Source: Anaerobiospirillum sp. NML120449
GTDB lineage: Bacteria > Pseudomonadota > Gammaproteobacteria > Enterobacterales > Succinivibrionaceae
DNA length: 64,000 bases
Assembly: GCF_023051105.1 (NCBI RefSeq)
Contig: NZ_JALKIL010000018.1
Span: 1-64,000, forward strand
Direction of reading: 5' to 3'
This document shows positions 28,147 to 38,147 of the stretch, in pieces; position 1 is the stretch's first letter; each line of letters starts with the position of its first letter. The notes beneath the pieces were generated by a model, which worked only from the letters and a program-made list of their open reading frames with translations, was not told the DNA's origin and searched no databases. Position numbers and translations under genes: made by a program.

Positions 28147-30954
28147 TTACTGCTGCTTGTTGCTCTCAAGGGCGGAGTTAATCTTCTCGTATACGGAACG
28201 GGAGAGATCAGGCAGAGCCTTGATCTTGTTGAGATACTCCTCAGCCTTGTTGATGCGGGTAATGTCCAGACGGTGATAGTTAATCATACCGTCCATGATG
28301 CGGGCAGCAACGGACGGATTGATACCATCGAGCTTCTTGACCACATCGTGCATCAGCAGATAACCCATGCCATCACGACGGTGCAGAGCTACAGGGTTGT
28401 TGTAGCCCATGGTACCGATAAGGGCACGCACGCGGTTTGGATTGGTGATGTCAAAGCGTGGGTGATCCATAAGACGACGTACAGCCTTTACAGTTTCCTC
28501 ACTGGAAACAGCGGCCTGAACAGAGAAGTACTTGTCAAAGGTAAGAGGATCATCGCTGTAACTCTGTTCAAAGCTGTCCAGCAGCTTGCTCTTGCAAGGC
28601 AGCTCCAGATCAACAGCAGCCTTGAGGGCAGCCAGTCGATCGGTCATGTTGTTGGCGTTCTCATAGGCATTGGAGATGAGATCATCGGCCTTAAGACCAT
28701 CGTCATCGGCAATGTAGCCTACAGCAACCATGAACATGGCTGCATTATGCAGGGCACGCTGAGCAGCGCTCTGAGCATCATACTTGTACTTGGCAGTTGA
28801 GCGGGTACGGTGCTCCAGACCCTTGAAGTCAGCTGCCAGAGCAGCGGCAATGGCAGAGCACAGCTTCTCGCGCGTTGCAGCCAGGCTGTCCAGATCGATC
28901 TTCTTGAAGGTCTCCATCAGAGTAATAAGGTCAGGCACAGTAATGAGCTTGGCCTTGAGCTGCATGTCGATAGACTCATCGTTAATGACATACTGCATGG
29001 CACGTATAATGGCCTCAGGCTCAGGCAGATCGCCATTCATGACCTTGTCAATGTTGGAGTGGATAAAGTCATTGATTAAGGACATGTAGGAGTCAACACG
29101 GATGAAAGGATCATCACAGTGCTGCAGCATTCTGATGTAGTCCTCAGTCTCATAGGTGGCCTTGAGCTTTACCGGAGCGGAGAAGTCACGCAGCACGGCT
29201 GGCAAAGTGCCCTCAGGCAGGCCTGTAAACTCAAAGCTCTGCTCCTCTTTAGTAAACATAAGCACGCCATTTTCTGGCAGCTCTGGAGGAACAACCTCAG
29301 ATCCATCCGGAGCAATAAAGGAAGTGCGTACCGGAATAACAAATGGCTCCTTGGTATTTTGATTTGGAGTTGGAGGGGTGCTCTGCTTGAAGGTAAGTAC
29401 CAGCTTGCATTTGCCAGTGCAGGATGCGCCCTGCGCTCCGCCCTGACCGGCATCGCTTTCAGTGGCAGCTTCTGCGGCGGCCTCAACTGCGGCGCCTGCT
29501 GCGGCATCCTGGGCTGCACTGGTGCCGGACTGGCCCTCAGGTGACTGAGCTGCGGCGCTGTCCTTACCTTCGGCATTGGCCTCGTCAGACTGCCAGTCCC
29601 AGGTGGCATAGAGCTCAGGGGTACCGGCCTGGGAGTACCAGCGACGGAACTGGCTCAGATCGGTCATGGAGGCTGTTTCCATGGTGAGGATAAAGTCCTC
29701 AATGGTGGCAGCCTGACCGTCATAGCGAGACAGATAATCAGCAATACCCTTCTGGAACTTTTCTTCGCCCAGAATGGTATGAATCATACGGATAACTTCA
29801 GCACCCTTGTCGTAGATAGTGACGGTGTAGAAGTTGTTCATCTCCATTACCTGCTCTGGACGTACCGGATGGGCCATTGGGCCTGCATCCTCGGCAAACT
29901 GACGGGAGCGGATAACGTTGATGGCATCAAGACGGGTCAGCACACGGCTGTTAACATCGCTTGAGAATTCCTGGTCACGGAATACGGTGAGACTTTCCTT
30001 TAAGGACAGCTGGAACCAGTCACGCAGGGTAACACGGTCACCGGTCCAGTTATGGAAGTACTCATGACCGATAACGCCCTGAACTGTGTAGTAATTGGTA
30101 TCGGTAGCAGTCTGAGGATCAACGAGCACGCAGCTGGAGTTGAAGATATTCAGGCCCTTGTTTTCCATGGCGCCGAAGTTGAAGAAGTCCACAGCTACTA
30201 CCTTGAAGTTATCAAGGTCATACTCAAGATTGAAGCGGGACTCATCCCATGCCATGGAATCCTTGATGGACTGCATGGCCCACAGGGCACGGTCATAGGC
30301 TCCACGGTCAACATACAGACCGAGCTTAACCTCACGGCCGGAGCGGGTTACAAAGGTGTCCTCGATAATATCGAAAGTACCGGCAACCAGAGCAAAGAGG
30401 TAGGATGGCTTAGGGAAAGGATCTTCCCAAGTGGTGTAGTACTTTCCGTTCTTAACACCTGAGTCTACCAGGTTACCGTTACTTAACAGTACGCCGCAGC
30501 CGTAATCAGGACCAATAATGGTTACACGGTACCTGGCAAGAACATCAGGACGGTCAAGGAAGTAGGTGATGCGGCGGAAGCCCTCAGGCTCACACTGGGT
30601 GCAAAAGCAGCCTGAAGACTTGTACAGGCCCATTAAGGAGGTGTTCTGAGCAGGATTAATCACACACTCGGTAGTGAGTTCGAAATCATCAGGGACCTCA
30701 AAAACCACCAGCTCGTTCTCATTGACGTTGTACTTGCATGGCTGACCATTTAACAGTACGTCATTGAGCTTGAGGTCCTCACCGTCAAGGCGCAGCGGTG
30801 CCTTGCTGTCAGAGGTCTGACGGACATAGTGGGCAGTAGAACGTACCACTGTATAATCATCGCCCAGCTGGAAAGTCAGGTCGATGTCAGTAGCTGTAAA
30901 CTCAGGCTTTTTGTAATCAAGTCTTTTTTTGGCCTTGAAATTACTGTTTGCCAT
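28147..30954 (-). CDS. pepN: Aminopeptidase N (M1 family)
   Basis: 935-residue M1 zinc aminopeptidase (E. coli PepN 870), which removes N-terminal residues from peptides in the cytoplasm. Substrate motif GAMENKGLN and zinc motif H297-E298-Y-F-H301 with the third ligand Glu in NWTGDRVTLRDWFQLSLKE-type spacing are intact; the C-terminal helical domain is complete. A low-complexity Ala/Gly/Glu insertion of about 60 residues (near 455-513, AAAGAAVEAAAEAATES) interrupts the segment after the catalytic domain. AGGAG precedes ATG 30954. Confidence 0.97.
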   Translation of the reverse strand: MANSNFKAKKRLDYKKPEFTATDIDLTFQLGDDYTVVRSTAHYVRQTSDSKAPLRLDGEDLKLNDVLLNGQPCKYNVNENELVVFEVPDDFELTTECVINPAQNTSLMGLYKSSGCFCTQCEPEGFRRITYFLDRPDVLARYRVTIIGPDYGCGVLLSNGNLVDSGVKNGKYYTTWEDPFPKPSYLFALVAGTFDIIEDTFVTRSGREVKLGLYVDRGAYDRALWAMQSIKDSMAWDESRFNLEYDLDNFKVVAVDFFNFGAMENKGLNIFNSSCVLVDPQTATDTNYYTVQGVIGHEYFHNWTGDRVTLRDWFQLSLKESLTVFRDQEFSSDVNSRVLTRLDAINVIRSRQFAEDAGPMAHPVRPEQVMEMNNFYTVTIYDKGAEVIRMIHTILGEEKFQKGIADYLSRYDGQAATIEDFILTMETASMTDLSQFRRWYSQAGTPELYATWDWQSDEANAEGKDSAAAQSPEGQSGTSAAQDAAAGAAVEAAAEAATESDAGQGGAQGASCTGKCKLVLTFKQSTPPTPNQNTKEPFVIPVRTSFIAPDGSEVVPPELPENGVLMFTKEEQSFEFTGLPEGTLPAVLRDFSAPVKLKATYETEDYIRMLQHCDDPFIRVDSYMSLINDFIHSNIDKVMNGDLPEPEAIIRAMQYVINDESIDMQLKAKLITVPDLITLMETFKKIDLDSLAATREKLCSAIAAALAADFKGLEHRTRSTAKYKYDAQSAAQRALHNAAMFMVAVGYIADDDGLKADDLISNAYENANNMTDRLAALKAAVDLELPCKSKLLDSFEQSYSDDPLTFDKYFSVQAAVSSEETVKAVRRLMDHPRFDITNPNRVRALIGTMGYNNPVALHRRDGMGYLLMHDVVKKLDGINPSVAARIMDGMINYHRLDITRINKAEEYLNKIKALPDLSRSVYEKINSALESNKQQ

Positions 30955-31370
30955 CCTATTCTCCTCTGATCAAAACAAACGGTCCGCATACTATAGAACG
31001 GCCTTTCCCTATAAGTCAAACCGCACCTTCCATGCAGGTCAAACCTCCCTTTCCGTGCAGGTTAAACTGCACTTTCCCTGTTGCCAGACCCTGCCTGAAA
31101 GCCACAAAATCCATGCCCACGACCACTGCTCTGCCCACCAGGCGCACCCAGGGCCAGAGCGCAGTATCCCACGCCACTGCAAGGCAGCTCACAGCCCGCC
31201 TCAGCTCCTGCTCAAAGCAGTCAAGTCAGGTAAATATCTGTCCGGCCCCCTGCCCTTTTTGAATGCCCTGTCCCCTGTCATAGTCCGCCTTGGGGCATCT
31301 GCCTCAGAATCGATTCACCACACTCTTTGCACACCGTCCAGCCCTGCAGCTGCTGGCAGCCAGGTATGGC

Positions 31371-31460
31371 GCACAGCCCCTGGCTGCTCTGCCACCGGTG
31401 CCCAGGGCCATGTATGTCGCACAGCCCCTGGCTGCTCTGCTACCGGTGCCCAGGGCCATG
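31371..31460. repeat. 48-bp tandem repeat, about 1.9 copies
   Basis: GCACAGCCCCTGGCTGCTCT begins copies at 31371 and 31419; the copies are nearly identical. Confidence 0.75.
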
Positions 31461-31562
31461 GCCTTAGGCATTGAGGGCCGGGGCCGTGCCTGGCATGGCC
31501 GGGCATGGCCTTGCCTGTGGTCAGGATCGGCCTTGCTTATGTGATTGTGCCGGGCTGAAAAT

Positions 31563-31594
31563 GAAAAAAGCAGAGTCCTTTGTGAACTCTGCTC
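31563..31594 (-). terminator. prc terminator
   Basis: On the minus strand AGCAGAGT pairs with ACTCTGCT and is followed by six Ts, a few bases beyond the prc stop codon. Confidence 0.85.
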
Positions 31595-31601
31595 TTTGCT
31601 G

Positions 31602-34322
31602 TTAATGCTGTGGAGCCAGGCGGATATGGCCGCTGGCGGCGTTGTCCTTGCTGGCCACCGCCTCATCGCGAGGCCATACGCTTGGGTACAGACTGTCGTT
31701 TAAGTGTACTGAGGTGGACTTGCGGGCACTGTCTTCAAGCAGGGCCTTGAACTCGCTGTCAGACACTCTTAAAAAAGTGTCGTCCTCATTGGCTGTACGC
31801 CATGGACCAAGCAGGGCGCCATCCTCGTCCATGTTGTTAATCTCGCCAGTGGCGGTAATACGGCTGTACGGCTGGCCATCAAGAGTGTGGTGAATAACCT
31901 CATCCTCAGCAGCACTTGCCATTGCCGGGGCTTCTGCCTTTTCCCTGCTGTCAGTAACTGCAGCTGAAAGAATTGCCTTGTCTGCAGCATCAGCGGCTGC
32001 TGGAGCTGCCTTGTCGTGAGCTGCTGAAGCTGCGCCGGCAGCACCGCCGCCGGTACGGTTCATGGCAGCCTGAGCATCGGCTGCGCCGGCAGCTGTTGAC
32101 ATGTCAGGGGCAGCTGAAGCCTTGCCGCTGTCATTGAGGCTGTCCATGCGGGAGATGGAGGTAATCTTGTTTTCAATTACGCGCTGAGCTTCAGGACGGG
32201 CTGGCATGGCAGCAGCACCTGGAGGTGACTGGGTACCCTTGCCCTCAGAGAGCTCATCACGCTCTACCTGGTAGCGGTTGAATACAGGAACAGGCTGGGC
32301 ATCATAGACCTTGAGCTTCTGGGCATCGGCAAAGTCAGAGGCAATGGCAAGAGCCTCGTTGAGGATATTATCCTCAAACTCAAAGTCATCAGGCAGATCC
32401 TTGACCTTCTTGACCGGGGCCTTGCCCATCAGAGCCAGACGCTCATTGGTGCTCTTAAGAGCATGCTCGTCGTCTTCCTTCTTCATTTTCTTACGCTTAT
32501 CAAGGTTTACAGAAATGACTTTCTTCTCCTTGAGAGCATAGTAACGATCGAGGTCGGCCTGGATAATCTTGAAAGCACGGCTCTTGCTGATACGCTCCTG
32601 GCTTCTGCGGGCCAGCTCAGGGACGTAGGCGGCAATGTTCAGATAGCCGTCAAAAGCTACAGGATTGATCTTGTCCCATGGCAGAGCATTGACCTCAGAG
32701 CTCTCACCAAATTCCTTGTTGTCAATAATGGCTGGCAGGAAGATATCAGGTGAAACACCCTCAAGCTGGGTAGAGCCGCCATTGATACGGTAGAACTTGG
32801 CAATGGTGTAGTGGATTGAGCCCAGTTCGGCATCATTGAAGTCATAGACACGGGCCAGAGGCTTGGACTGCTGTACAGTACCCTTGCCAAAGGAGGTGTC
32901 GCCTACTACCAGAGCACGGCCGTAGTCACGCAGAGCAGCAGCCATAATCTCGGAACTGGATGCGGACAGACGGTTAATCAGCACTACCAGAGGACCGTCG
33001 TAAGCTACGGACGGATCGGTATCAAACTGTGGAATCACGTTGCCACGGGCGTCACGAACCAGAACGATTGGACCCTGCTTGATAAACAGACCGGAGGACA
33101 GTGTAGCCTCAGGCAGCAGACCGCCACCGTTGTTACGCAGGTCGACAATCAGAGCATCAACCTTGCCCTCTTTCTTGACGCGGGCAATTTCACGGGCAAT
33201 ATCCTGATGAAGATTGGTGTAGAAGCTCTTGATCTTGAGCACGGCAATCTTCTTGCCGTCAACTTCCTTCATCTCAATCTTGGCTTCAGAATCCTGCAGA
33301 CGTACCTTGTCGCGGATAATATCCACGCTGAAAGTAGTCATCTGGGAACCCTCGCCACGCTCGATGTCCAGGGTAACCCTGGTGCCCTTAGGGCCCTTAA
33401 TCTTCTTTACTACCTCATTAAGACGCCAGCCAATGATGTCTTCATAGGAACCGTCAGCCTGACGTACGCCTACGATCTTGTCCTTGGCCTTGAGCTTCTT
33501 GCACATTTCGGCAGGAGAGCCTGGCAGAATGGAGTTGATAACTGTGTACTCATCCTCGGAGGTCAGTACGGCGCCTATACCCTCGAGGGAAAGATTGAGG
33601 TTATCGTTGAAATTCTCGCTGTCCTCAGGGCTTAGATAGCTGGTGTGAGGGTCAATGGCTGTAGCAAAGCTGTTTTCAAATACAGAGAAAACGTCCTCAG
33701 AACGAATCTGGGAGAGCTTGGCCAGTGCGGCATTGTAACGGCGCATGAGGCGCTTGCTGGCTTCTTCAGGAGTCTTGTCAGAGAGCAGCTGCAGAATATA
33801 GTCATTCTTGAGCTCATTGATCCACTGTCTCTGAAGAGCAGTCTCATCAGGCAGGAACTCAGCATCCTTGCGGTTGAACTCAACCTGGTCATCGGTGGTC
33901 AGATCAATTTTTTTGTTCTTGATCATGTCCACAAAGAAGGAGTACTTGTTGAAGCGCTTTTTGATGGAGCTGTTGTAGATCTCGTAAGGGTAGCTCAGAT
34001 CGCACAGCAAAATAGCGCGGACGATACGGTCGCGGTTGGCGTAAATCTCGTCAACTTCAGCACGTGTAAAGATGCTCTTGTTATAGTCCATGTAGTACAG
34101 ATACTGCTTGATGACCTTGTCAGCAAAAGCATTATCGACATCAATGGCCTTATAGTGAGCGCGAATGAAGCTGTTGGCCGTGCGGGTACAGGCTGTCTGG
34201 TGGATACCCTCAGGCTCCAGGACAGGCAGTTCTTCAAAAGTTGGTACCGATAATTTGGCATTAGCAGTCAGCGAACAGGCAAGGGCCGCTACTCCTAATG
34301 CAATTCTGGACAATTTAAGCAC
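31602..34322 (-). CDS. prc: Tail-specific periplasmic protease Prc (Tsp)
   Basis: 906-residue S41 protease (E. coli Prc 682) that degrades periplasmic proteins by recognising nonpolar C-termini and processes peptidoglycan hydrolases. The signal peptide ends TANA. A PDZ domain (about residues 235-330) and the catalytic Ser/Lys region NRLSASSSEIMAAAL plus GDTSFGKGTVQQ are intact. The core ends near residue 690. An extra ~200-residue tail rich in Ala, Asp, Gly and Met follows (for example SAAHDKAAPAAADAADKA). The start is GTG 34322. proQ lies upstream on the same strand, as in E. coli. Confidence 0.95.
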   Translation of the reverse strand: MLKLSRIALGVAALACSLTANAKLSVPTFEELPVLEPEGIHQTACTRTANSFIRAHYKAIDVDNAFADKVIKQYLYYMDYNKSIFTRAEVDEIYANRDRIVRAILLCDLSYPYEIYNSSIKKRFNKYSFFVDMIKNKKIDLTTDDQVEFNRKDAEFLPDETALQRQWINELKNDYILQLLSDKTPEEASKRLMRRYNAALAKLSQIRSEDVFSVFENSFATAIDPHTSYLSPEDSENFNDNLNLSLEGIGAVLTSEDEYTVINSILPGSPAEMCKKLKAKDKIVGVRQADGSYEDIIGWRLNEVVKKIKGPKGTRVTLDIERGEGSQMTTFSVDIIRDKVRLQDSEAKIEMKEVDGKKIAVLKIKSFYTNLHQDIAREIARVKKEGKVDALIVDLRNNGGGLLPEATLSSGLFIKQGPIVLVRDARGNVIPQFDTDPSVAYDGPLVVLINRLSASSSEIMAAALRDYGRALVVGDTSFGKGTVQQSKPLARVYDFNDAELGSIHYTIAKFYRINGGSTQLEGVSPDIFLPAIIDNKEFGESSEVNALPWDKINPVAFDGYLNIAAYVPELARRSQERISKSRAFKIIQADLDRYYALKEKKVISVNLDKRKKMKKEDDEHALKSTNERLALMGKAPVKKVKDLPDDFEFEDNILNEALAIASDFADAQKLKVYDAQPVPVFNRYQVERDELSEGKGTQSPPGAAAMPARPEAQRVIENKITSISRMDSLNDSGKASAAPDMSTAAGAADAQAAMNRTGGGAAGAASAAHDKAAPAAADAADKAILSAAVTDSREKAEAPAMASAAEDEVIHHTLDGQPYSRITATGEINNMDEDGALLGPWRTANEDDTFLRVSDSEFKALLEDSARKSTSVHLNDSLYPSVWPRDEAVASKDNAASGHIRLAPQH

Positions 34323-34859
34323 AGCTCAAGCTACCTCTTTGTGCCAAAAAAACATGTCAGTCATCGGGACCTCATGTCCTTCAGACTGTAAAAACCATAA
34401 TCCCGCCCTCCTGCACCAAGGCAGGCCTGAGCAGGCAGAAAATATTCTATTGCTGACACTGCCAGCTGTCACAGTGCTGGCTTAAGCTCTCCACAAAGAG
34501 CTGCGGCACTGGCTTATGCACCGTTTAAGGACACAGAAAACTCTGCCTGAATTCGGTGAATATACCCTTTTGACAGGCCATGGCGGCCAGTGGGCGTAAA
34601 AACCCGCATGCCATAATAGCATGATGCAATTAGAACCAAATTAGTATAGCTGAAAATTACTGTTCAGCCAGCTCCCTCAAATAAGCCGCGCAGCACACAG
34701 CACCAAAGCGGATCAGCCCCTGAGCAACATAACAGCGCCATTCCTGCCTGACAGACAAAGCACGCTCTGAGCCGTGCCCACACACCCGCCCCTTCCCTCA
34801 AAACAGGTGTCAGCCGTACAGGCATACATCCAGACAGATGGACATGCATCCAGAAAGAC

Positions 34860-34888
34860 GGGCATGCATGCAGCTGGCATGCATGCCC
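34860..34888. repeat. Perfect 12-bp inverted repeat
   Basis: GGGCATGCATGC (34860-34871) and GCATGCATGCCC (34877-34888) flank a 5-nt loop, with no T tract on either side. Confidence 0.7.
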
Positions 34889-35040
34889 GCTCTTAGCGCC
34901 AGGCTCATGACCTGCAAAAGCACCATGTCAGGCTACGCTAAGCGGGCTAAGGACAAAGGCTCACGCCCCTGCCTGCCATGACGGGCAGCGGCGAGGGTCG
35001 TGAGACCTGAGCAGCGCTATTTGGGTTGTTTTTTTTTGCG

Positions 35041-35083
35041 GCTGCAAAAACAAACATGCCGGACCCGCGAGGATACCGGCATG
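35041..35083 (-). terminator. proQ terminator
   Basis: CATGCCGG (35055-35062) pairs with CCGGCATG (35076-35083). On the minus strand it is followed by TTTGTTTTTGC. Confidence 0.8.
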
Positions 35084-35151
35084 CTGTTGTACTGAAGGTA
35101 AGCCTTTGCAATGCTGTCAGCAGGCAAATGCATTCTGACAGCCTGTCAGGG

Positions 35152-36093
35152 CTACTGCTGGGCAGTACCGTCAGGACGACCGCCCTGAGACTGGGAGTGA
35201 CCATGGCCACCGCCAGGACGACGGTTGTTATTGTTGTTATAACGACCGTTGTTGTTTGGACGTGGTCCACGGCTGTTAAAGTGGCCACCCTGACCATTGC
35301 GCTTTGGACGTGGAGCGCCACCACCGGTGCTCAGATATACTCTGTTTAATGGGACAGAGGCTGGAATGCCGTTGTTCAGGGTGATACTTACTACATCGCC
35401 CTTGAGTGGCTCACTGACAGTGCCCTTGACGTAGCTGCGCTCTGTGGAGATATACACATAGCGGCCTGGGCGGATATCTGATTCCTTGGCTGGCTCGTAA
35501 GTGCGCTGCGGAGCACCGTTACGGTTGTTAAAGCGACGCTGGCCGTTGTTCTGGCCATCACGACTGAAGCGGCGCTGACCATCCTGACCTTCACCTGGAC
35601 GGCGTGGACCGCGACTCTGAGGACGGCCCTGTGGCTTCTTAGGACGGGCTGGACGGCGCTTGGAGTTGATCTCGGTAAAGCGGGTACGGGCATACTCTGC
35701 ATGCTCGGCATTTACCGCATCCACCTCATTGCCATTGAGATCCACACGCATGGCGCCTTCACGAACACTGTAGAAATAGCGCAGACGGGTGGTGTAGACA
35801 CGTACGGCAGCACGCACCTTGGAGATGGACAGGCCCTCGATATCAGCAACTAATGGCTTGAGATCCTCAAGAATACCGATCTTTAAAGGCTTGCAGTCGC
35901 CCTCTTTGATAAAGGCTTTTGGGAAGTGTACATAAAGCAGCTCCAGGGCTTCCTTGATGTGCTCCTGGTGAGTACCGCCATTATCGCCATCAGCACTCTG
36001 GTTGTCAGCTGCGACCTTTTCATCAGCTGCAGGGGCAGCAGCAGTGTTTTCAAGCTCTGCTGAGCCGTCAGCTAAAGTATCTCTGTTTTCCAC
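35152..36093 (-). CDS. proQ: RNA chaperone ProQ (FinO domain) with RGG/Asn-rich tail
   Basis: About 313 residues versus 232 in E. coli. The N-terminal FinO domain (AEL...HIKEALELLYVHFPKAF, LKIGILEDL, VRAAVRVYTTRLRYFYSV, RVDLNG) binds structured sRNAs and 3' ends. A basic linker rich in Arg/Gly/Pro/Gln follows, then the C-terminal Tudor-like part (RPGRYVYISTERSYVKG, VPLNRVYL). A final ~55-residue tail is extremely rich in Asn, Gly and Arg (RPNNNGRYNNNNNRRPGGG). GTG 36093 is preferred because TTGGAG sits 7 nt upstream; ATG 36120 would add nine residues. Confidence 0.92.
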   Translation of the reverse strand: MENRDTLADGSAELENTAAAPAADEKVAADNQSADGDNGGTHQEHIKEALELLYVHFPKAFIKEGDCKPLKIGILEDLKPLVADIEGLSISKVRAAVRVYTTRLRYFYSVREGAMRVDLNGNEVDAVNAEHAEYARTRFTEINSKRRPARPKKPQGRPQSRGPRRPGEGQDGQRRFSRDGQNNGQRRFNNRNGAPQRTYEPAKESDIRPGRYVYISTERSYVKGTVSEPLKGDVVSITLNNGIPASVPLNRVYLSTGGGAPRPKRNGQGGHFNSRGPRPNNNGRYNNNNNRRPGGGHGHSQSQGGRPDGTAQQ

Positions 36094-37124
36094 TAAAAAA
36101 CTCCAAATCGCTGGTTCCATGGACTAAAAAGCCAAAAAGTCCTGATAAGAACAGATTGTGCTGTATGGCCAGGCCACGGGCAGCAATCGTCCCCGGCAAA
36201 ACTCTCGTTAACACAATCTAAGAACCCTGAAGCACCTGAACAGCCGGCGCCAACGATATCGCCCTGTTAAGTAAAGCTCTTAGTACGTGCCTTCATGCCG
36301 CCCGGAGCTGAGCATGAGACTAAAAAAACAGACTGCTGAAGTCAGTAACCGGCGGTTCCGTCACTCCATGACGGCACATAAAGCTGCTGACTGGCCCATA
36401 AAAAGGCCCTTATGAGTCTGAAAGGAAAAACCAATACCTCTCATGATGCAATTTTCCCGCAGCTAAATCAACATTTATATGTAGTTACAGGCAAGATATC
36501 CTGACTTGCATATATATGAAAAGCTGCAGCTGCCCGTACTGGCCGGGCCCGTGCACCATATCGGCTGTCTGTCAGCCGATTTTGTCCAGATTCTGTTACT
36601 GCACCAGACAGTCATTGCCCCCCAACAACAATACCCCGCGCTCCCGTACCTGCCTCAAATACATCACGCATTTGACTCTGGAAACAGACAGCAGGCAGCA
36701 CTGTGGCTTAAAGGTGCATGCGCACGCCCGGCACAGCACCTTGGCCGCCCTGGTACATCCTGGTACATCCTGGCAAGCCCCGCCAGGATTAACCTGCCCA
36801 TCGTGATTGTGATGCAAGGCAGGAATCAGCTGACAGTCACGCTGGTCTTGCCACGCTGGTCATATCCAGCAATGACCGACAAAAGGCCATAAGGCTGTAC
36901 TGGAAGTGACCAGAGCTCATGACGCTGTGACTTGAACCCGTCTCTAAGTGTGGTGACGGGACAGTTCTGCAAATCTTTACAGAGGCTCAGTGCACCCTTG
37001 CTGATTTGCTTACAGCCTGCATACTGCAGGCGCAGTGGCCTGCGACTGCAGCATGCAGGAAGATTTGCGGATGTGTACTTGCTCAGATTGCTGGCACCAT
37101 GGTCATTGAGATTGCCGGGTATGG
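36094..37124. other. Intergenic region proQ-kdsB
   Basis: About 1 kb with no gene recognised. It should hold the proQ promoter. A GGTACATCCT direct repeat (36750-36770) is the only local repeat noticed. Confidence 0.5.
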
Positions 37125-37919
37125 CTACTTGCCCTGGGATGCAAAAATTCGGTTGACGCGCTCGAGATCGGCTGCGGTATCTACACCAGTCTCTGGAGGA
37201 CGTTCGGTGGTGGCAACTGCTATCTTCATGCCGTAATGCAGCAGACGCAACTGCTCAAGAGATTCGGCTACTTCAATAGCAGCAGGCTCTTTTTGCAGAT
37301 AGTCCAGAATGGTAGCAGCTCTATATCCATAAATGCCAATGTGGTGATAGTGCTTGAACTTGAGCTCGGTGACTGCCTGCTGTCCCTGAGCAAAATTGTC
37401 GCGCTCATAAGGAATAGGAGTACGGCTGAAGTACAGGGCAAAATTGTCTTTGTCCATAACTACCTTTACGCAGTTAGGGTCAAAGACATCATCAATGCTG
37501 CTGATTGGGTTGCAAAGAGTGGACATCTGAGCACCGGAGCTTGCCAGCAGTGCAGCTACCTCATCTATATGATCGCGTGTAATCAGAGGCTCATCGCCCT
37601 GAACATTGACCACAATGGTCTGAGGATCAATGTTTCTAATACGCAGCATCTCAGCAATTCGCTCTGTACCTGAACGTGGATTCTGAGAGGTCATACATAC
37701 GGTAAGACGGCTGTCCTGACGGCTGAGCGGTTCCAGAGCCTGAGCCACCAGTTCATGATCTACGCAGGCTACGACCTCACTTGCTGAAGACTCCAGAGCC
37801 TTCTGACAGACTCTGACAATCATAGGAGCGCCACCAACGTCAGCAAGCGGCTTGCCTGCAAGGCGTGTGGAGGCATAGCGTGCCGGAATAGCCACCATGT
37901 AGTCGACATTTTTGCTCAT
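37125..37919 (-). CDS. kdsB: CMP-KDO synthetase (3-deoxy-manno-octulosonate cytidylyltransferase)
   Basis: 264-residue KdsB (E. coli 248). It couples CTP and Kdo to CMP-Kdo in the cytoplasm, activating Kdo for the LPS inner core. The nucleotide loop is IPARYASTRLAGKPLADV; further motifs are NPRSGTERIAEML, VNVQGDEPLI, and HHIGIYGYRA with the terminal ESLEQLRLLHYG. GAGGAC lies shortly before ATG 37919. lpxK is next upstream on the same strand, the E. coli order, but the usual small ycaR is missing from the 228-bp gap. Confidence 0.96.
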   Translation of the reverse strand: MSKNVDYMVAIPARYASTRLAGKPLADVGGAPMIVRVCQKALESSASEVVACVDHELVAQALEPLSRQDSRLTVCMTSQNPRSGTERIAEMLRIRNIDPQTIVVNVQGDEPLITRDHIDEVAALLASSGAQMSTLCNPISSIDDVFDPNCVKVVMDKDNFALYFSRTPIPYERDNFAQGQQAVTELKFKHYHHIGIYGYRAATILDYLQKEPAAIEVAESLEQLRLLHYGMKIAVATTERPPETGVDTAADLERVNRIFASQGK

Positions 37920-38147
37920 GATATTAGTCCTCTGTGCCGCCTCATAAAGGCTGAAAATATGCTGTACTCACCACCAGCTGGCCTAAGTCACAGCAAAGTG
38001 CTTAAGCTCAGATGGCTTTACCGTTCAGACAAAACCTCAGTGAAGGTACAAACCAGTTAAAACCAGTGGGGTGCAGCAGAGCCTGAACATGTTACTGATG
38101 CCGCCCGGTCAGCTCTTATATACCTTTTGTATAAGGTATCAGCCAGC

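Larger units (their letters stand above)
30955..31601. other. Spacer prc-pepN
   Basis: Contains the 48-bp repeat (31371-31460) and the prc terminator (31563-31594). No gene. Confidence 0.6.
34323..35151. other. Spacer proQ-prc
   Basis: About 830 bases. It holds the proQ terminator and a 12-bp perfect hairpin at 34860-34888 preceded by degenerate ACATGCATCCAGA repeats. No gene. In E. coli proQ and prc are close and co-transcribed. Confidence 0.6.

Noticed and set aside
28273-28800. 175-codon plus-strand ORF opposite pepN, and similar plus-strand ORFs opposite prc, rpoD and lpxK
   Set aside because: All lie wholly within strongly supported genes on the other strand and lack start signals.
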